Shown here: positions 46,703 through 58,659 of the stretch, piece by piece
Numbering within the stretch: the stretch's first letter is position 1
How the letters are laid out: each line of letters starts with the position of its first letter
Assembly (NCBI GenBank): GCA_009602735.1
Contig: WELA01001462.1
Span: 505,914 to 569,913 of the forward strand
Direction: 5' to 3'
DNA: 64,000 nucleotides
Source: Mesotaenium endlicherianum
Taxonomy: Eukaryota; Streptophyta; Zygnematophyceae; Zygnematales; Mesotaeniaceae
The notes under the pieces: model-generated
What the model saw: the letters and a program-made list of their open reading frames with translations, nothing else
Told to the model about the DNA's origin: nothing
The model's database searches: none
Position numbers and translations under genes: made by a program

Positions 46703-47408
46703 TGAAAGGGGAAAGGGTGCGGGGAGTGCGCCCACACACACTCACGCACCCTCACCTGCGAGTGGAAGCATGCACGAGGACCTCTCCTAGTTGCATACAC
46801 AAGGTGGAGTGGCCTGGTGGTGTGCCACCCTTGCAAGAGAGAGAGGGCTACATGAGAGAGGAGTGGAAAAGAACTTACTTTATTAAGAAAAGTCGTGTAC
46901 AAGCTAAGAAGGTTAGACTCGTCTAGACTAGACTCCCTCTACTTCTTTGTGCTTCCCATTTATGCTTTAACTCTAAGTGTCCTCTCTAGCAAAGTACCTC
47001 CAGAACCTTCTACTATGGCTCCTTCCATGTAGGTGACCTTGCCTAGTTGGACAAGCTAGCACACTCACACGCACGCAATCACACTCTAGAATATTCTACT
47101 ATACAATCCACTAACTCCTCACGAAGTTTCTAGAAATTCTACGATCACTTTGGCACTCTACGTAGTTTTTGGAACTTTCATGTTTCAATATTCTACTTTC
47201 TGGACTCCAACCGAAATTTTTGTCACTGAACCTGTCCTTGTCACTCAATTGAATCTGTGACACTAAAACTCACTAAAAACTCCCAAAATTCATAACTTTC
47301 TCAATACTTGTCCAAATGACTTGAAATAAAGACCAAAGTTCTTCTAAAATCACACTTTATGCATATAGAATGCTAGAAAGATACAAACTACACTTTGATA
47401 ACCTCACA
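46703..47408. repeat. Solo LTR, family F
   Basis: A 706-bp TG..CA segment (TGAAAGGGGAAAGG...CCTCACA) interrupts copy 2 and is flanked by a perfect 5-bp duplication ACCGC (46698-46702, 47409-47413). Gene homology resumes exactly on either side. No coding content. The size, ends and duplication length fit a solo LTR of a family not otherwise present here; orientation is unclear. Confidence 0.75.
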
Positions 47409-48539
47409 ACCGCCCGCAAGAACTCAAATCCTGGCCAGATAGGGGCACCTCCCAAGGTCAAGCAAACAGTGGTAGCGTTGGGAGTAGATTGAAAGAATTC
47501 AAAGCCTACACGTGTTGTTGTCAGGGCAAATGCCTCAACGTCGTCCAAGCAACTCTCAAGTCCAAAAAAGAGTGGCCCCTGAGAGTCAGAGCTCTCAAGA
47601 TTTTTGGCAGACGCAGGGGCAGTGGCGGGCGAGGGTCCCTGCGATTGTGACGGCCAGCCTTCCATTCCACCTCCAGCGTTGTCAAACTTGTATTCCTTGC
47701 CAACAACATCTGCTCCTCAATCAAGTTGTCCTGCGAATCACACATCCATGATGAGTTGTGAACTTAGAGCAAATCTCGTAGTACATATATTTGCATTAAG
47801 AATGCATGTAGGTGCACTTCAGTTATGCTATGAAGGCATGAAAATTATAAATACTAATAAGAATAGGGGAACTGCATCCCTCCTTGCATTCCAGAATCAG
47901 CTGCTTCATTGTCGACATGGATTGCCAAGTGCTCAACACACCACTTGGCTCAAGCCTGCTTGGATTTACATCCAGAGCAACAACTTTTGTGCAACCGGCC
48001 AGCCAGTCGGGCGCAAAAGCCCAGCTCCAATGTGTAGGAAGAGCGAGGGCAAACATTTGCAGCCGTCGTAAATGCTTGATGGTCGGACTAATGGGAAGCT
48101 TCCGATCGGGATGCCCTACAAACGCCCACGATAGATCGGAGAAATCCAGTTCCAACGCTTCTAATGTGTCGGCGGAGCCGAAGTCCATGGTCTGGATGTA
48201 TGACAACTCCCTCCTTGTGCCAACCGCCTCTGCGCACTGCTCTGTATCAGATATGCATGAGTCGTCGTATACAATATTGAGGTGGCGCACGTTTGTTCTC
48301 CTCCTCACAAACTCCGCCAGGTGCTTCATGATGACCACATATTCCTCCACAATGAAATGGAAAGATGTGATCTAGGGGTACCTGTTCCCCAGCCTTCCTA
48401 GGAAGTTGGCACTATCAGTGCCGCACCTGAGGTATATCCAAACGTCTGTCACGTTCTTCAGTTTGCCCAGCCATTGGACAACTTTCTCCCACTTGCTATT
48501 CACGCGGTAGGAGGCAATCTTCTTGTTGGTGTTGAGAAG

Positions 48540-49346
48540 TGCAATGAATCAGTATATTGGTAGATATGATATTCATTTATACATAAAAGTTACTGAAGTT
48601 CAGCTTGCTAAACTTTACTTAATATTGATTCTGCTGGACTTGATATAATCATCAGTTTGATGACTCAGCCGAGAGCAGCAGGCTGAAGTCAATTTAGGTC
48701 AGCTTGCTAACACATTCTTTGACAGCCAGCTGACTTCCGTACTTGGCAGCAGCGAGCTGCCTAGATATGCATCTAAGTGTGATATGCTAGATGAATGGCC
48801 AGAGGACACCCTTGGGTGGATGGCGATTCGGGATGATTAGAGAAAGCTGTGGATTAGGTTAGTCGAGGTCCTACCAACGTGGTTGACATCCTTGAGATCC
48901 TTGAGATGGATGGCGATTCGGGATGATGGGAGATGGTGGTGGATTTGGTTAACCGAGGTCCTACCAACGTGGTTAACTCCCGGGTAGGCGGTGCCATCGC
49001 ACTTGCCGTTGAACAGTAAATTCATTCCATGTACATAGGCTAGACATTGCTCTCGAGCTTGGCATGCAAAAACAAGGCCAACTCTCTTGTACTGCTTACT
49101 AAGAGATATTTGAATTCAAGGCGAGAAGCCATTGATACGCATTGTCTTCTAGCCTTGCTTATGTATGAGTTTACTGATTGCATTATTGATGCAAGTTTAC
49201 TTGCATTTGACTTGCGAGTATTGTCCATTCCTAGTGTGTTGTCTTTTGCTGTTTAATCAGTTAACAGAAAATACCATAAAGATTACTCGCTGATGTAAAG
49301 ATCTTCATTAATTGTTAATCGCTTATTGGTATGTCGATTCATTTCA
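48540..49346 (+). repeat. Solo LTR, family A, in the first exon of copy 2
   Basis: 807 bp, TGCAATGAATCAG...GATTCATTTCA, with perfect target duplication AGAAG (48535-48539, 49347-49351). It is longer than other A LTRs because of a tandem duplication of about 90 bp (48817-48906, 48907-48996). Confidence 0.93.
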
Positions 49347-49536
49347 AGAAGCAAATTGTGCAGCTCTTGCAAACTCTCATTACATCCCTTACACTACTTT
49401 TTGTGTATTTGTCTTCGTGGTTTCTCCAATCTACCTCCCGTGCACCTTCAAGCAGAATGTCCCGCATAATCTCTTTGTGCTTTTCGCTCACCTTTGAAAT
49501 GAGCATGCCATTTCCTTCTGCCTCTCTTTGTCTCAC

Positions 49537-51629
49537 TTCATCTGCGATATAAATTTCAGACCATTGTTGAAGTCACACTCACTGCCACAACAGTGGGCAC
49601 TTAAATTGGATCAATCTCCCTGCATGTGGAATGCTGTGTTATGGAGCTGGATCAAAGCACATCTCACACAGAAGCAAGTAGAGGCATTTGAGGGGAATAA
49701 GATGAGAGAACGCACCTCCATCCACTCTTATCCAGTTGTGTATCAAGCACTTCCACTTCTTCAATTATGCTGCCAGTGGTTGCAAGATTGTAAGCAAAAC
49801 AATTTAAAGCCTCCATCCGAACTCAGCCCCGCTGAAGACGTAAGTTTCATGCTCTCGCTCACCTTGGCCATCCCAAATGCGCGCACGGCGCAGGAGGGTG
49901 CTTTAACTCTAGGTACATGTGGATCTTCTCAAATATGGGGTTCCTCTTTACGAATAGGGATTGCATGTTGGAGAGACTTGTACAAGGAGCGCCGAAAATG
50001 AATGAAAAACTCACAAATGCCAATATTCATTTGGCCCTTATGAAGCCTTTTGCAGTCAATAATGAAATGCATTTCTCTTGTAAAACTACATAGGCTTCTC
50101 CCTGTCGAATGCACTGAGCCATGGAGCCATGCAAAATTTTGTCGCAAAGGCCATGCAAGACAGTGACGTCAAGGGCCTTGAGGTAGCGCTCTGCCATTGT
50201 TGCGATGGTCATAGCTTCCACGAGGTTAACTTGATCTAGTCGTAGATCAGCAGCTGAACGTGCACAAAAGTGGCAGGAGAGACCACTTCATCTGCATGCT
50301 TTCGATCATGAAATGCATAATAAATTTGCTCTCTGCTTCGACATGGTGCTTGCTCTCCAATTGCAGGTGCCATGGTGCGTAACGCTGATTCAACTTGTAT
50401 AAGCATGTCTAAGGCAGTCAAAGGTGGTCGGAGGTGTGTGATCACTGACCAACTACAGGGTATAATTTGTACGACCTTGGGATTGCACGCGCCCGTGACC
50501 ACCCATGAACCGGCAAATGTTTTGCAGTAGTGTAGAGTAATGATTGTTGATTGGAAGAGCATTTAGCTTGAAGTCTCTCGCATGCAAGCACCACACAATC
50601 ACTTCACAAAGTAGTAAGTTACAATTGATTTCATTGGGGCGATGTTGCACTTTTGGGTGCTCAAGACTCGATTGTGCATGCGAGGTTTCGAAAGAAACAT
50701 GGCAAGCATGGAACTTTGAGTAGGCTGTAAGCTAGAGCATGCATTCCCAAGGAACGAAGCTGAGAGAGCAGGTGGGGGAAAAAGCAAGGAGGCCTGTGTA
50801 GAGGACTTCATTCCTTTGTTTAGCCTTCCTCATACAGCACGGAACATACTTAAAGCAGCATTAAGATATCACAGCATTTAAGATATGACAGAGTTCTGCT
50901 AAGGTGACTCATTATCCGCTTGAGTGTTTGGGCAGTTCGAGCAGGGGTGGGAAAGATACAAGTTTCTGACCCACAGAAAACTTTTGCACCTGGAATGTGT
51001 AGAGGACTTAAAAGATGAAATAGAGCGCCGTATCACATAAGGTCAAGATGTTCATTGCCAAATGACTCATGTATATAGCAAAAGACTAGGGAGGCTTTGC
51101 CAAATACAAATTGAATAGATGAACCATTTTTTGAAGATGTGCTCTTCTCAAAAAACAAAGATGAACAGTATGAGGCCATGCTGCTGAAGTGAAGCTCATA
51201 TTTGCGCAAGTTATGTACAAGAAGAGTCTGAGAAAGTGGCATGCCTCCCTCTAGACTTGTACTAGAGAACATATGATATTGATTCATGTCCCCAAATACC
51301 CTTTGCTTGCCATGGCCTGCTCATTCTCTTCAAGTAGCCGTGGTAATCTGTGCAGGAAGAAAACATCAAAAGAGAGTCAACAAATAAAGAGCCTAAAACG
51401 TGAGGTATGTGAATTGGTTGTTGGGAATAGATTTCATATTGCACACAATACTCCTACCGCAGATCAACTTCATGGACATTAGTCTACTGTTCCACATTTG
51501 GCGCAGCGATGTCCACCTAAGCTTGGATGGGTGATGCCTTGAGCAGGATTTACATGCAAAATAATATAGGTTCAATGTCGACAGGCATCTTGAGGACAGG
51601 AGACGATTAAAGACAAAGCAATCCCATGC
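49537..51629 (-). other. Region between copy 2 and A4, mostly unrecognised
   Basis: The first 450 bp are the upstream part of duplication unit 2. A minus-strand open stretch at 50027-50260 (LDQVNLVEAMTIATMAERYL, VLHGLCDKILHGSMAQCIRQ) has the look of a real helical exon and faintly recalls the last helices of a BTB domain, but no start or partner exon can be fixed. From 50,600 to 51,629 nothing recognisable was found. Confidence 0.3.
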
Positions 51630-52348
51630 TGAAATGAATCGACTTACCAAACAGGCGATTAACAATTGATAAAGATCTTTATATCAGCAAGTAATTTTTA
51701 TGGATTTTCCGTTAACTGATTAAACGGCAAAAGGACAACACACTAGCAGTGAACAACACTTGTAAATCAAATGCGAGTAAACTAGCATCAATAATGCACT
51801 CAGTAAACTCATACATAAGCAAGCTTAGAAGACAGTGCGTATCAATTGCTTCTCGCCTTGGATTCAGATCTCTCTCAGTAAGCTGTACAAGAGAGTTGGC
51901 CTCGTTATCGAATGCCGAACTCGAGAGCAATGCCTAGCAAATGTACATGGAATGAGTTTCCTGTTCAACGGCCAGTGCGATAGCACCGCCTACCAGGGAG
52001 TTAACCACGTTGGTAGGACCTCGATTAACCAAATCCACCGCCATCTCCCATCCTCCCGAATCGCCATCCATCATAGGGATGTCATTTGGCCATTCATCTA
52101 GCATACCACAGTTAGATGCATATCAAGGCAGTTCGCTGCTATCGAGTACGGAAGTCAGCTGGCTGTCAAAGAATGTGTCAGCAAGCTGGCTTAAGTTGAC
52201 TTAAGCCTGCTGCTTTCGATTGAGTCATTAAACTGATATTATATATAAGTCCAGCAGACTGATTATTAATTAGAGTTCAGCAGGCTGAACTAATTTAACT
52301 GTTATATTTAAATGAATATTATATCAGTCAATATACTGATTCATTACA
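51630..52348 (-). repeat. 3' LTR of A4 (family A)
   Basis: 719 bp, aligned with 25487-26205 over its whole length, followed by GTCGAGGCGAC in the sense-strand interior. Confidence 0.9.
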
Positions 52349-52379
52349 ATCCTTCTGTCGCCTCGACAACACTGGCACA

Positions 52380-53440
52380 GGGTACATAGGCTTCCCCAAT
52401 TGAAATTACTGATTCCTCTCCCATCCAGCATGCTGTGCCCTTGGCCCTTCGCCCTTAGGAGGGAGATGCCCCTGGGGCCCTATGGTCAGGGGAGTTAGTC
52501 CTCCTCCTGTCTTGGGGTCTTCTGAAGCCTGTCAGAGAGGGAGGTTCCGTGTAGAGACCCGACGGTGAACGCAGTAACTGTGCTGTTTCCTCTTGCACGG
52601 TCTGAAACTGCATGGAGACAGCCTTCTCCTGGGCATGTCTCAAACTGACTTATACATATACCGGCATCCCAGAAGGATGTTGCACGACATGAGCTAAGGG
52701 TACATGCCCTCTCTGCGAGGGAGATGCCGGCAGGCCTTTGGCTATTTCTCTAGCAGCCCTCCTGTCTGCCCTGTCTGACTGGGTCTCCGTGCCTAGAGAT
52801 GGGTTCTGTCCTCTGGCAGTTCCCAGCCAAGTGATATCCTCCTCTTCAGCGAGTTGCTGCGGGGCCAACCCCGTCTTCTCCCTTACAGGGGATGTGGCAG
52901 GTGTCAGGATCACGGCGGGGCTAGTGTCCTCCTCCTCGCCTTCCTCCTCGTCTTCCTCTGACTCCTCCTCCTCTTCGTCCCCGGGTTCCTCTGAGACTTC
53001 TGGGGTCTCTTCTATCAGCTGCTCCAGTTCTTCCCGAGAAAAAGAACATCCCACTGACCTTCTGTGACTCACTGCGACTTCTCTGAGCATACTTGAAGGC
53101 CTCCTCCAGTAGATCAAAGCCCTTGCCCACTACTGTGTAGCGGTAGCTGCTGATTCTCCTCTGCTCTTCTTCAGCCTGCTGCTTCCGCTTCTCCTCAGCT
53201 TGCCTCTCCTCCTCTGCTTTCTTGGCCTCCTCTGCAGCTTTTTTGTCCAGTTCTTCCTGCCTCAGTCTGGCCTATTCCTCCTCCTCCTTCTTCTTCTGTG
53301 CCTCCCGCTGTTGTTGGAGTCGTTGTGATTCCCAAGCGGAGATGGAGGATGATTCGATGTCTCCACGGAATTGCAAGTATTCTGCATGTGCCTCTTCCGC
53401 CCTTCTCTTCCTCTTAAGGTCCGACTTTTAAGTCATCTTG
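52380..53440 (-). pseudogene. Accessory coding region of A4
   Basis: Homologous to 26459-28055 of A3 but shorter. The coiled-coil start (plus-strand 53160-53440), the LGKGFDLLEEAFKYAQRSR segment and the acidic part (EEEEESEEDEEEGEEEDTS, EEDITWLGTARGQ) are retained. The matching position between chromodomain and 3' LTR in two copies shows it belongs to the family. It is broken. Confidence 0.6.
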
Positions 53441-53689
53441 CTCAATCATAAACACAATGCAGTTAGTGAAGTCATGATATTTTGCAGCTACTGAGTGCCC
53501 TTGATGAAGAGGAACGCGATCGGGAGAGTTCCTAGTGTGAAATACCTGGTGTGAGTGAATATAAGGGAAAATTGAGTTGGAGAGAAAGTGAGTGTGAGCG
53601 CAGGTTGAGTGTGTAATATGGTTATCAGAGATTTTTCGGCTGATCCCGAAACAAAATACCACTCCCTCCAACTTAATCGTAAAGGTGGG

Positions 53690-53722
53690 CTGCCTGTCAC
53701 AACTGTCACTAACTGTCACATC
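53690..53722 (-). promoter_or_regulatory. Three GTGACAG boxes of A4
   Basis: Plus-strand CTGTCAC at 53694, 53703 and 53713, spaced 9-10 bp, flanked by CCCTCCAACTTA at about 53664 and 53724. It is the counterpart of the five-box array in A3. Confidence 0.5.
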
Positions 53723-53822
53723 CCCCTCCAACTTATATGGAGACAGGACCTCCTGTCACCATCCCATGTCTACTGTAGGGACAGTTAGGGCGGTGCCCCA
53801 GCCGCCCGAAGGTGGAACCGTT

Positions 53823-54960
53823 TCACGCCCCTTTGGCATGGGTCAGCTGGTCTTTAATCTCCCAAGTGTCCCCAGAGGCATCGTAACCCTTCCATCGGAT
53901 GAGGTACTTCATGACATATTTAGACGATCGACGGACCGAGCGAGCGTCTAAAATCTCATCGACCTCATATTCCTCAGGGTCGCCGTCTCGGACAGCGGGG
54001 ACCGGTCCCGGTTGGACAGGTGACCTACCTGTGAACAGTGTTTCACCTTTGATGTATGGTTCCAGGAAGGAGCCATTAAAGACCGGGTGACTCTTGTAGT
54101 CCGCTGACATGTTCAGTTTGTAAGCATTCTGACCGACACGACGCACTACCAAATATGGACCGACCCAGACCGGGCCAAGCTTTTTCTTGACCACACCAAG
54201 GAGGTACAGGTGCTGAGAATGCAGTTTGACTAAATTGCCCTTAGAAAATGTCAGCTCCCGACGGTGTTGAGCAGCGTATTTTTGTTGGTTTTCTTGGGCT
54301 TTGTGCAGGTTTTGTTGGACTTCTGACAGTGTGTCAGCAAACTCCTGAGTTAATTGGAGGGAGACCGGATTGTCAATCCCTTCAGGGTCAGTTAAAGACT
54401 CCCCCACTACATCTAAAGGAGACTTAGGGACTCTACCCAGGCTGAGTTCAGAAGGAGTCTTGCTCGTTGACGCGTGCACCGCACTGTTGACCGCAAACTG
54501 AATTTGAGGCAACAGGTCATCCCAATTATCTTGTTTTTGGTTAATATATGCTCTCAGCACCTCCTGCAGAACTCGGTTAGTTCTTTCTGTCTACCCATTA
54601 GTCTGACGGTGGTTTGCTACATGGTTGTAGAACTGTCTCGCTGTTTCGAGTGCAGTTACTTTGACAATTGTGGGGATGAAAATGACCATTTTTGTCTGTT
54701 TATCCACGACTACCAGTATCGAATCATGCCCATTAGCAGTTCGTGGCAGTGTGACCACCCAGTCCATGGATATAGTTTCCGAGCGTCACGCTGGGATGGG
54801 CAGTGGTTGCAAGAGACCTCCCGGTGGTGTGTGCCTAGACCTATTTCTTTGACATTGATCCCAGGACTTCACATATTTCAAGACCTCTTGGGGCAACCCC
54901 TCCCAGTGATTTGCCAGTTTACCAACAGTTTTGGCCTGCCCCAAATGCCCACCCAGTAAA
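53823..54960 (-). pseudogene. A4 integrase C-terminal part and chromodomain
   Basis: The best-preserved chromodomain of family A: EEYEVDEILDARSVRR then YLIRWKGYDASGDTWE, preceded by the GPYLVVRRVGQNAYKL segment and by AVNSAVHASTSKTP. Chromodomains bind methylated histone H3 and steer integration. The integrase core is incomplete. Confidence 0.85.
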
Positions 54961-54989
54961 CTGAGTCATGTGCTTGACTCAATAAAAGG

Positions 54990-57387
54990 GACCTTATTTC
55001 CAAGTTATTAGGAATGACCAGCTTCAGCCTGCCTGAAGTGGTTTTAGTCACCCAGACCCCTCCCTTACGTTTATACCCGAGTGCAGTAGCACGACACACA
55101 CCAGTAGTGGGGCTGGGCTCAAATGTTGGGTCAGAAAGGTAGGCTTTCCTAAGTTGTTCAAGGAAGGACTTTTTCACCTTTAGTGAAGTGAGTGCACACA
55201 GGACTTTATCTACAGCATGCTGACTAAAATTCCAGGAAAACTTGCACAAATTTATCCAAATAAGGCCTCAAAATGTCATTCATAGCACCCATGAAGGTCG
55301 CAGAAGCATTTGTGAGTCCAAATGGCATCACGTTGAACTCATAGTGTCCATAACGTGTGCGGAAGGCAATCTTGTGTTCATCCCCCTCAGTAATCCTGAT
55401 TTGATGATAATCACTTTTGAGATCTATCTTACTGAACACCTTAGCACCAGACACCTTAGCACCTGACCGGGTATCAAGCAAGTCCTTGATTTTGGGTAAA
55501 GCATACTTGCTCTTTACTGCAATTCTGTTCAGGGCTCTGTAATCCACACACATCCGCATACTGCCATCCTTTTTCTAAACAAATAGGATGGGTGCGCCGT
55601 AAGGTGATTTACTGGGAGAAATGTAACCATTTTCCTCAAGCTCTGCAATCTGTGTTTTCAACTCCTTGCTCTCCACATAAGACAAGCCATAAGTGCGTTG
55701 CCAGGGTGGCTGACTCCCAAGTAATAAATCAATCATATGATCTACTTCCCTCTTAGGGGGTAGTCCTGGAGGCATATCAAATACATCCGTGTATTGAGCA
55801 ACAATTTTTGCAGCAGTAGGGTGCTCCGGAGGGCTTACCTTTCTCTCCACCACTTCTTCAGGTTGAGGAGGTACCTCTCTTAGCAGCATACAGAACATTC
55901 TGTCTTCCTTCTGGTTCCAACTTTTGACGAACTCCATTGCATTCAGCAACTTGCATCCTCCTAGAAGCCTCTTCTTATCCTTCATTTGCCATCCACACAG
56001 GACAAGAGGAAGAGCACTGGTGGGTGCCAAGTCACTCTGCCCATCACTGGCTCCTCTCACTTCAACTGTACCTCTGCTCCAACACACTTCAGCTTGATGT
56101 CTATTAAGCCAGGACCTGCCTAGCACGAGATCATAAAAGCCAGTGTTGAGTACCTCAAATGTAAGCATTTCAGTTAGAACGGCAATGCCAGATCCTAACT
56201 GGACCTCAATAGGCTTGGTTATAACTCCACCCGGGATACTTGAGGCATCTCCAAGGAATATTTTTCTATTCCCTTGGGTGACAGTAGGCAGCCTTAGCCG
56301 CTTAACTAAGTCCTTGTGGATAAAAGTATGTGACGCCCCTCCGTCAACAAATGCCCTCACCTTCCTACCTGCAATCATGCAATGCAGTAGGATAGGGGCG
56401 ACTGTCTTTTCCTGACTTTTGCATTGTTCTCCTGACTTAGCAAAGAAATGTTGGACATCAGGTGGAACAAGAGCATCCAGAGTGTGCACTCTCTGGACGT
56501 CTATATTGCTGATGGTCTCCTTTATCTGGTTGTCAGGCATGCATAGTGAATCCAGTTCAGCAGGACCCATAATACCTGCTACGAGGGCAGCTAGTGACGA
56601 CTCACTATCTCTAGCATCCTCACAGTCAGTAGACTGGATTACTGACTGTTGCTGTCTTTTAAAGGCAGGTCTTTTCTCTCGACCTTTGGAAGGTGCGTGA
56701 CTGGACACTGTTCTCTGTAGTGGCCCAGCTGCTGACAATGGTAGCGAACGGATTTTGATGAGGCTGGTCTCCGCTTAGTCCTACCACCACCTCTTCCATA
56801 GCCGCCTCGAGAACAACCGCCTCTACCTCTAGACTGTATAGCATTGTACTCATACGTATATTCATCACCCTGATCATCCTCAGCCTGGTCTCCTTCAATT
56901 GCATTGTAGGAGCCGTGGGGCTTTTTGACAATCTTAAACACCAAAGCATTACTCTGGCGCTTGTGATTGAACTGTTGCTGATCCCAGGCATCAGCATCCT
57001 GGATCAAGTCAGCCAGTTTCTCATACTTCTTCTCAGCAAAATGACCAGAGACTTCGGATTTCAAGCCATACCTGAAGTATGCTATCCTATATCGTTCTGG
57101 CAAGTCTGGTTGTTTCATCATGTTCTCCTGGAACTTTTGAGCAAACTCAGCAACTGAAGTGGTCTGCTTCAGTGTCAGGGAGATAATCGCATAGATAGCT
57201 TTCTCCTGCTGGTTGATGACATCAAACTTCTCATGCAACTTCTCGACAAACTCTCCCCACATAGGGTCACCGAGTTGCCGAGCCTTACGCTCTCCTTTCC
57301 AGTAAAGCCACCAGTCTGCGGAACTGCCTTTCAGTAGCGCACCGGTGTGCCTGACCTTCTCGTAATCTTGCAGTTCTAGATAGTTCT
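54990..57387 (-). pseudogene. A4 gag, protease and reverse transcriptase region
   Basis: Gag with QPDLPERYRIAYFRYGLKSE, a Gly-rich stretch and a zinc knuckle YHCQQLGHYREQCP; protease with AFVDGGASHTFIHKDLVKRL; hinge PPGLPPKREVDHMIDLLLGS; reverse transcriptase with [17 protein letters not shown] and [16 protein letters not shown]. Normal order. The region is broken. Confidence 0.85.
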
Positions 57388-57891
57388 TGTAGTGAAACAG
57401 ATAGATAAAGTACTTAGTAAAACAGAATACTTTATCTATTCAAGACAAGGATCTTTGAACACAAGTGGTAGCTTCTTGAAAGAGAGATGGCTTCTTGAAA
57501 GTTAATATATTTCTGGATTTTGGCAAGTACAAGAGTGATTCTCCAATGTCTTTCTATGTTCTAGCTCTTGTTTATATACTTGCTACATAAGTAATTTCTA
57601 GGAAGGTGTATGTTGATGTGTTGGCACCCAACACATCCCAAAACTTGCCACCTCTTTCTAGAATAATGTACACATGTCCTTTTGACCTAAAAATGGCACA
57701 TTTGACTTTTGCCACATGGAGTTCTTCTAGGTCTTTCCTCTAACTTCGAAAATGCCTTGGAAGGTTCAAAGGACATGAACCAAGTTACTAGAGTACCTAT
57801 TCACACTTGACTCCACACAATACTACTCCAAATATATTTGAAAACATTAAAATATATGCAAACTAATATATAATAACTCAAATCACTACAT
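57388..57891 (-). repeat. 3' LTR of C2
   Basis: 504 bp, in sense TGTAGTGATTTGAG...GTTTCACTACA, matching C1 and the solo LTR at 4222. Confidence 0.95.
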
Positions 57892-58659
57892 CACCCCCCC
57901 GATAGAAAAAGCGACGTCTCGGCGCGTCAAGTCAGGTCTTACACATGTGGAGCAAACTAGTCAACAGTTTCAAGTCAGATGCCACACATGTGAAGAGGAC
58001 TAGTCAAAGGCGCCAAGTCAGGTGCTACACATGTAAGGTAGACTAGGCAAGGTCGTAGGTGGTGTGACCTTATTGGCTAGCCTACTCCTTAATGATAAAG
58101 AAAATTGTACAAGTTGGCCCAGAATCTGCCACGAACTCAAAAATTCATAGCGGCCACAGAACTGCTCCAAATCTGAAAATTCGAGTGCCAGACGGACCGC
58201 GTCGGAGAACTCTACCGGGTCACCAAATTTGAGAGCATTCTCATTTCTGGAGTGTCGTTGAGAGCTGAGAGAGTAGGCACTCCTCCAAATCTGTGCAGAA
58301 ACTTCTGAAAATCATAAGTCCTTCTATACTTCTCCAAATTCTGCAAACTAAGTCTCAAACTGGGCGCTGTAAGATGTTCTACCAGAGTCTTGAGTTTCAG
58401 AGCATTCCAAGTTCAGGGGAGGGCACAATGTCAGAAGGCATATTCTGCCCTAACAATGCCAGCAGCCTGACCCCCTTCTACTTAGAGCATCATATCTCTC
58501 TCACCAGTGCTCCAAATTGAGCAAACTTGGACTCTAAATGACCGGCTACTCATGGACTACAGCCAGGTAAATTTTCAGAATTTATTATGCAGAGACCTAT
58601 TACCAGTAGCAGTTTTAGTTTTCTGTCCAGAAACTGCGAGAAGAGAAGAGTGTCTAATG
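57892..58659 (-). other. 3' non-coding region of C2
   Basis: It holds the purine tract next to the LTR, three 43-bp tandem units (about 57919-58048) and a stretch shared with C1 (41429-42063). No gene is seen. Confidence 0.7.

Larger units (their letters stand above)
46292..49536 (-). pseudogene. F-box/LRR-like host gene, copy 2 (split by two solo LTRs)
   Basis: The same gene as copy 1, read from about 49536: F-box-like start (MRDILLEGAREVDWRNHE, SSVRDVMRVCKS), broken at 49347-48539 by a solo A LTR, then LRR-like sequence (VRHLNIVYDDSCISD, TLEALELDFSDLSW, VVALDVNPSRLEPSG, MKQLILECKEG), an intron with the same acceptor GATTCGCAG but a changed donor (GAG|GGATGC), then NTSLTTLEVEW, a break at 47408-46703 by a solo F LTR, and the C-terminal part (LHVDWLFNADNLVDCPP, SLGTLVVGNCRLVRF, ESMRRLLK) to donor GTGAGT at 46295. 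An in-frame TAG at 48372-48374 is shared with copy 1. A frame change lies near 47,530. Each copy keeps parts the other has lost. Confidence 0.6.
51630..57387 (-). mobile_element. A4: family A chromovirus, broken, cut by C2
   Basis: A minus-strand element with 3' LTR (51630-52348), accessory region (about 52380-53440), three-box GTGACAG array, chromodomain and integrase (about 53820-54960), reverse transcriptase (about 54990-55570), protease and hinge (55575-56740) and gag (about 56640-57387), where C2 begins. It is shorter than A3 and has several breaks. The outer flank is CATGC (51625-51629). The rest of gag and the 5' LTR should lie beyond C2, outside the window. Confidence 0.88.

Noticed and set aside
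46703-47408. A DNA transposon with terminal inverted repeats
   Set aside because: The ends are TG..CA without matching inverted repeats, and the duplication is 5 bp, which fits an LTR better.
44258-48374. Use of a variant genetic code with TAG as sense
   Set aside because: Open frames elsewhere (C2 gag and pol) end or run normally and both gene copies have other defects, so shared decay is simpler.
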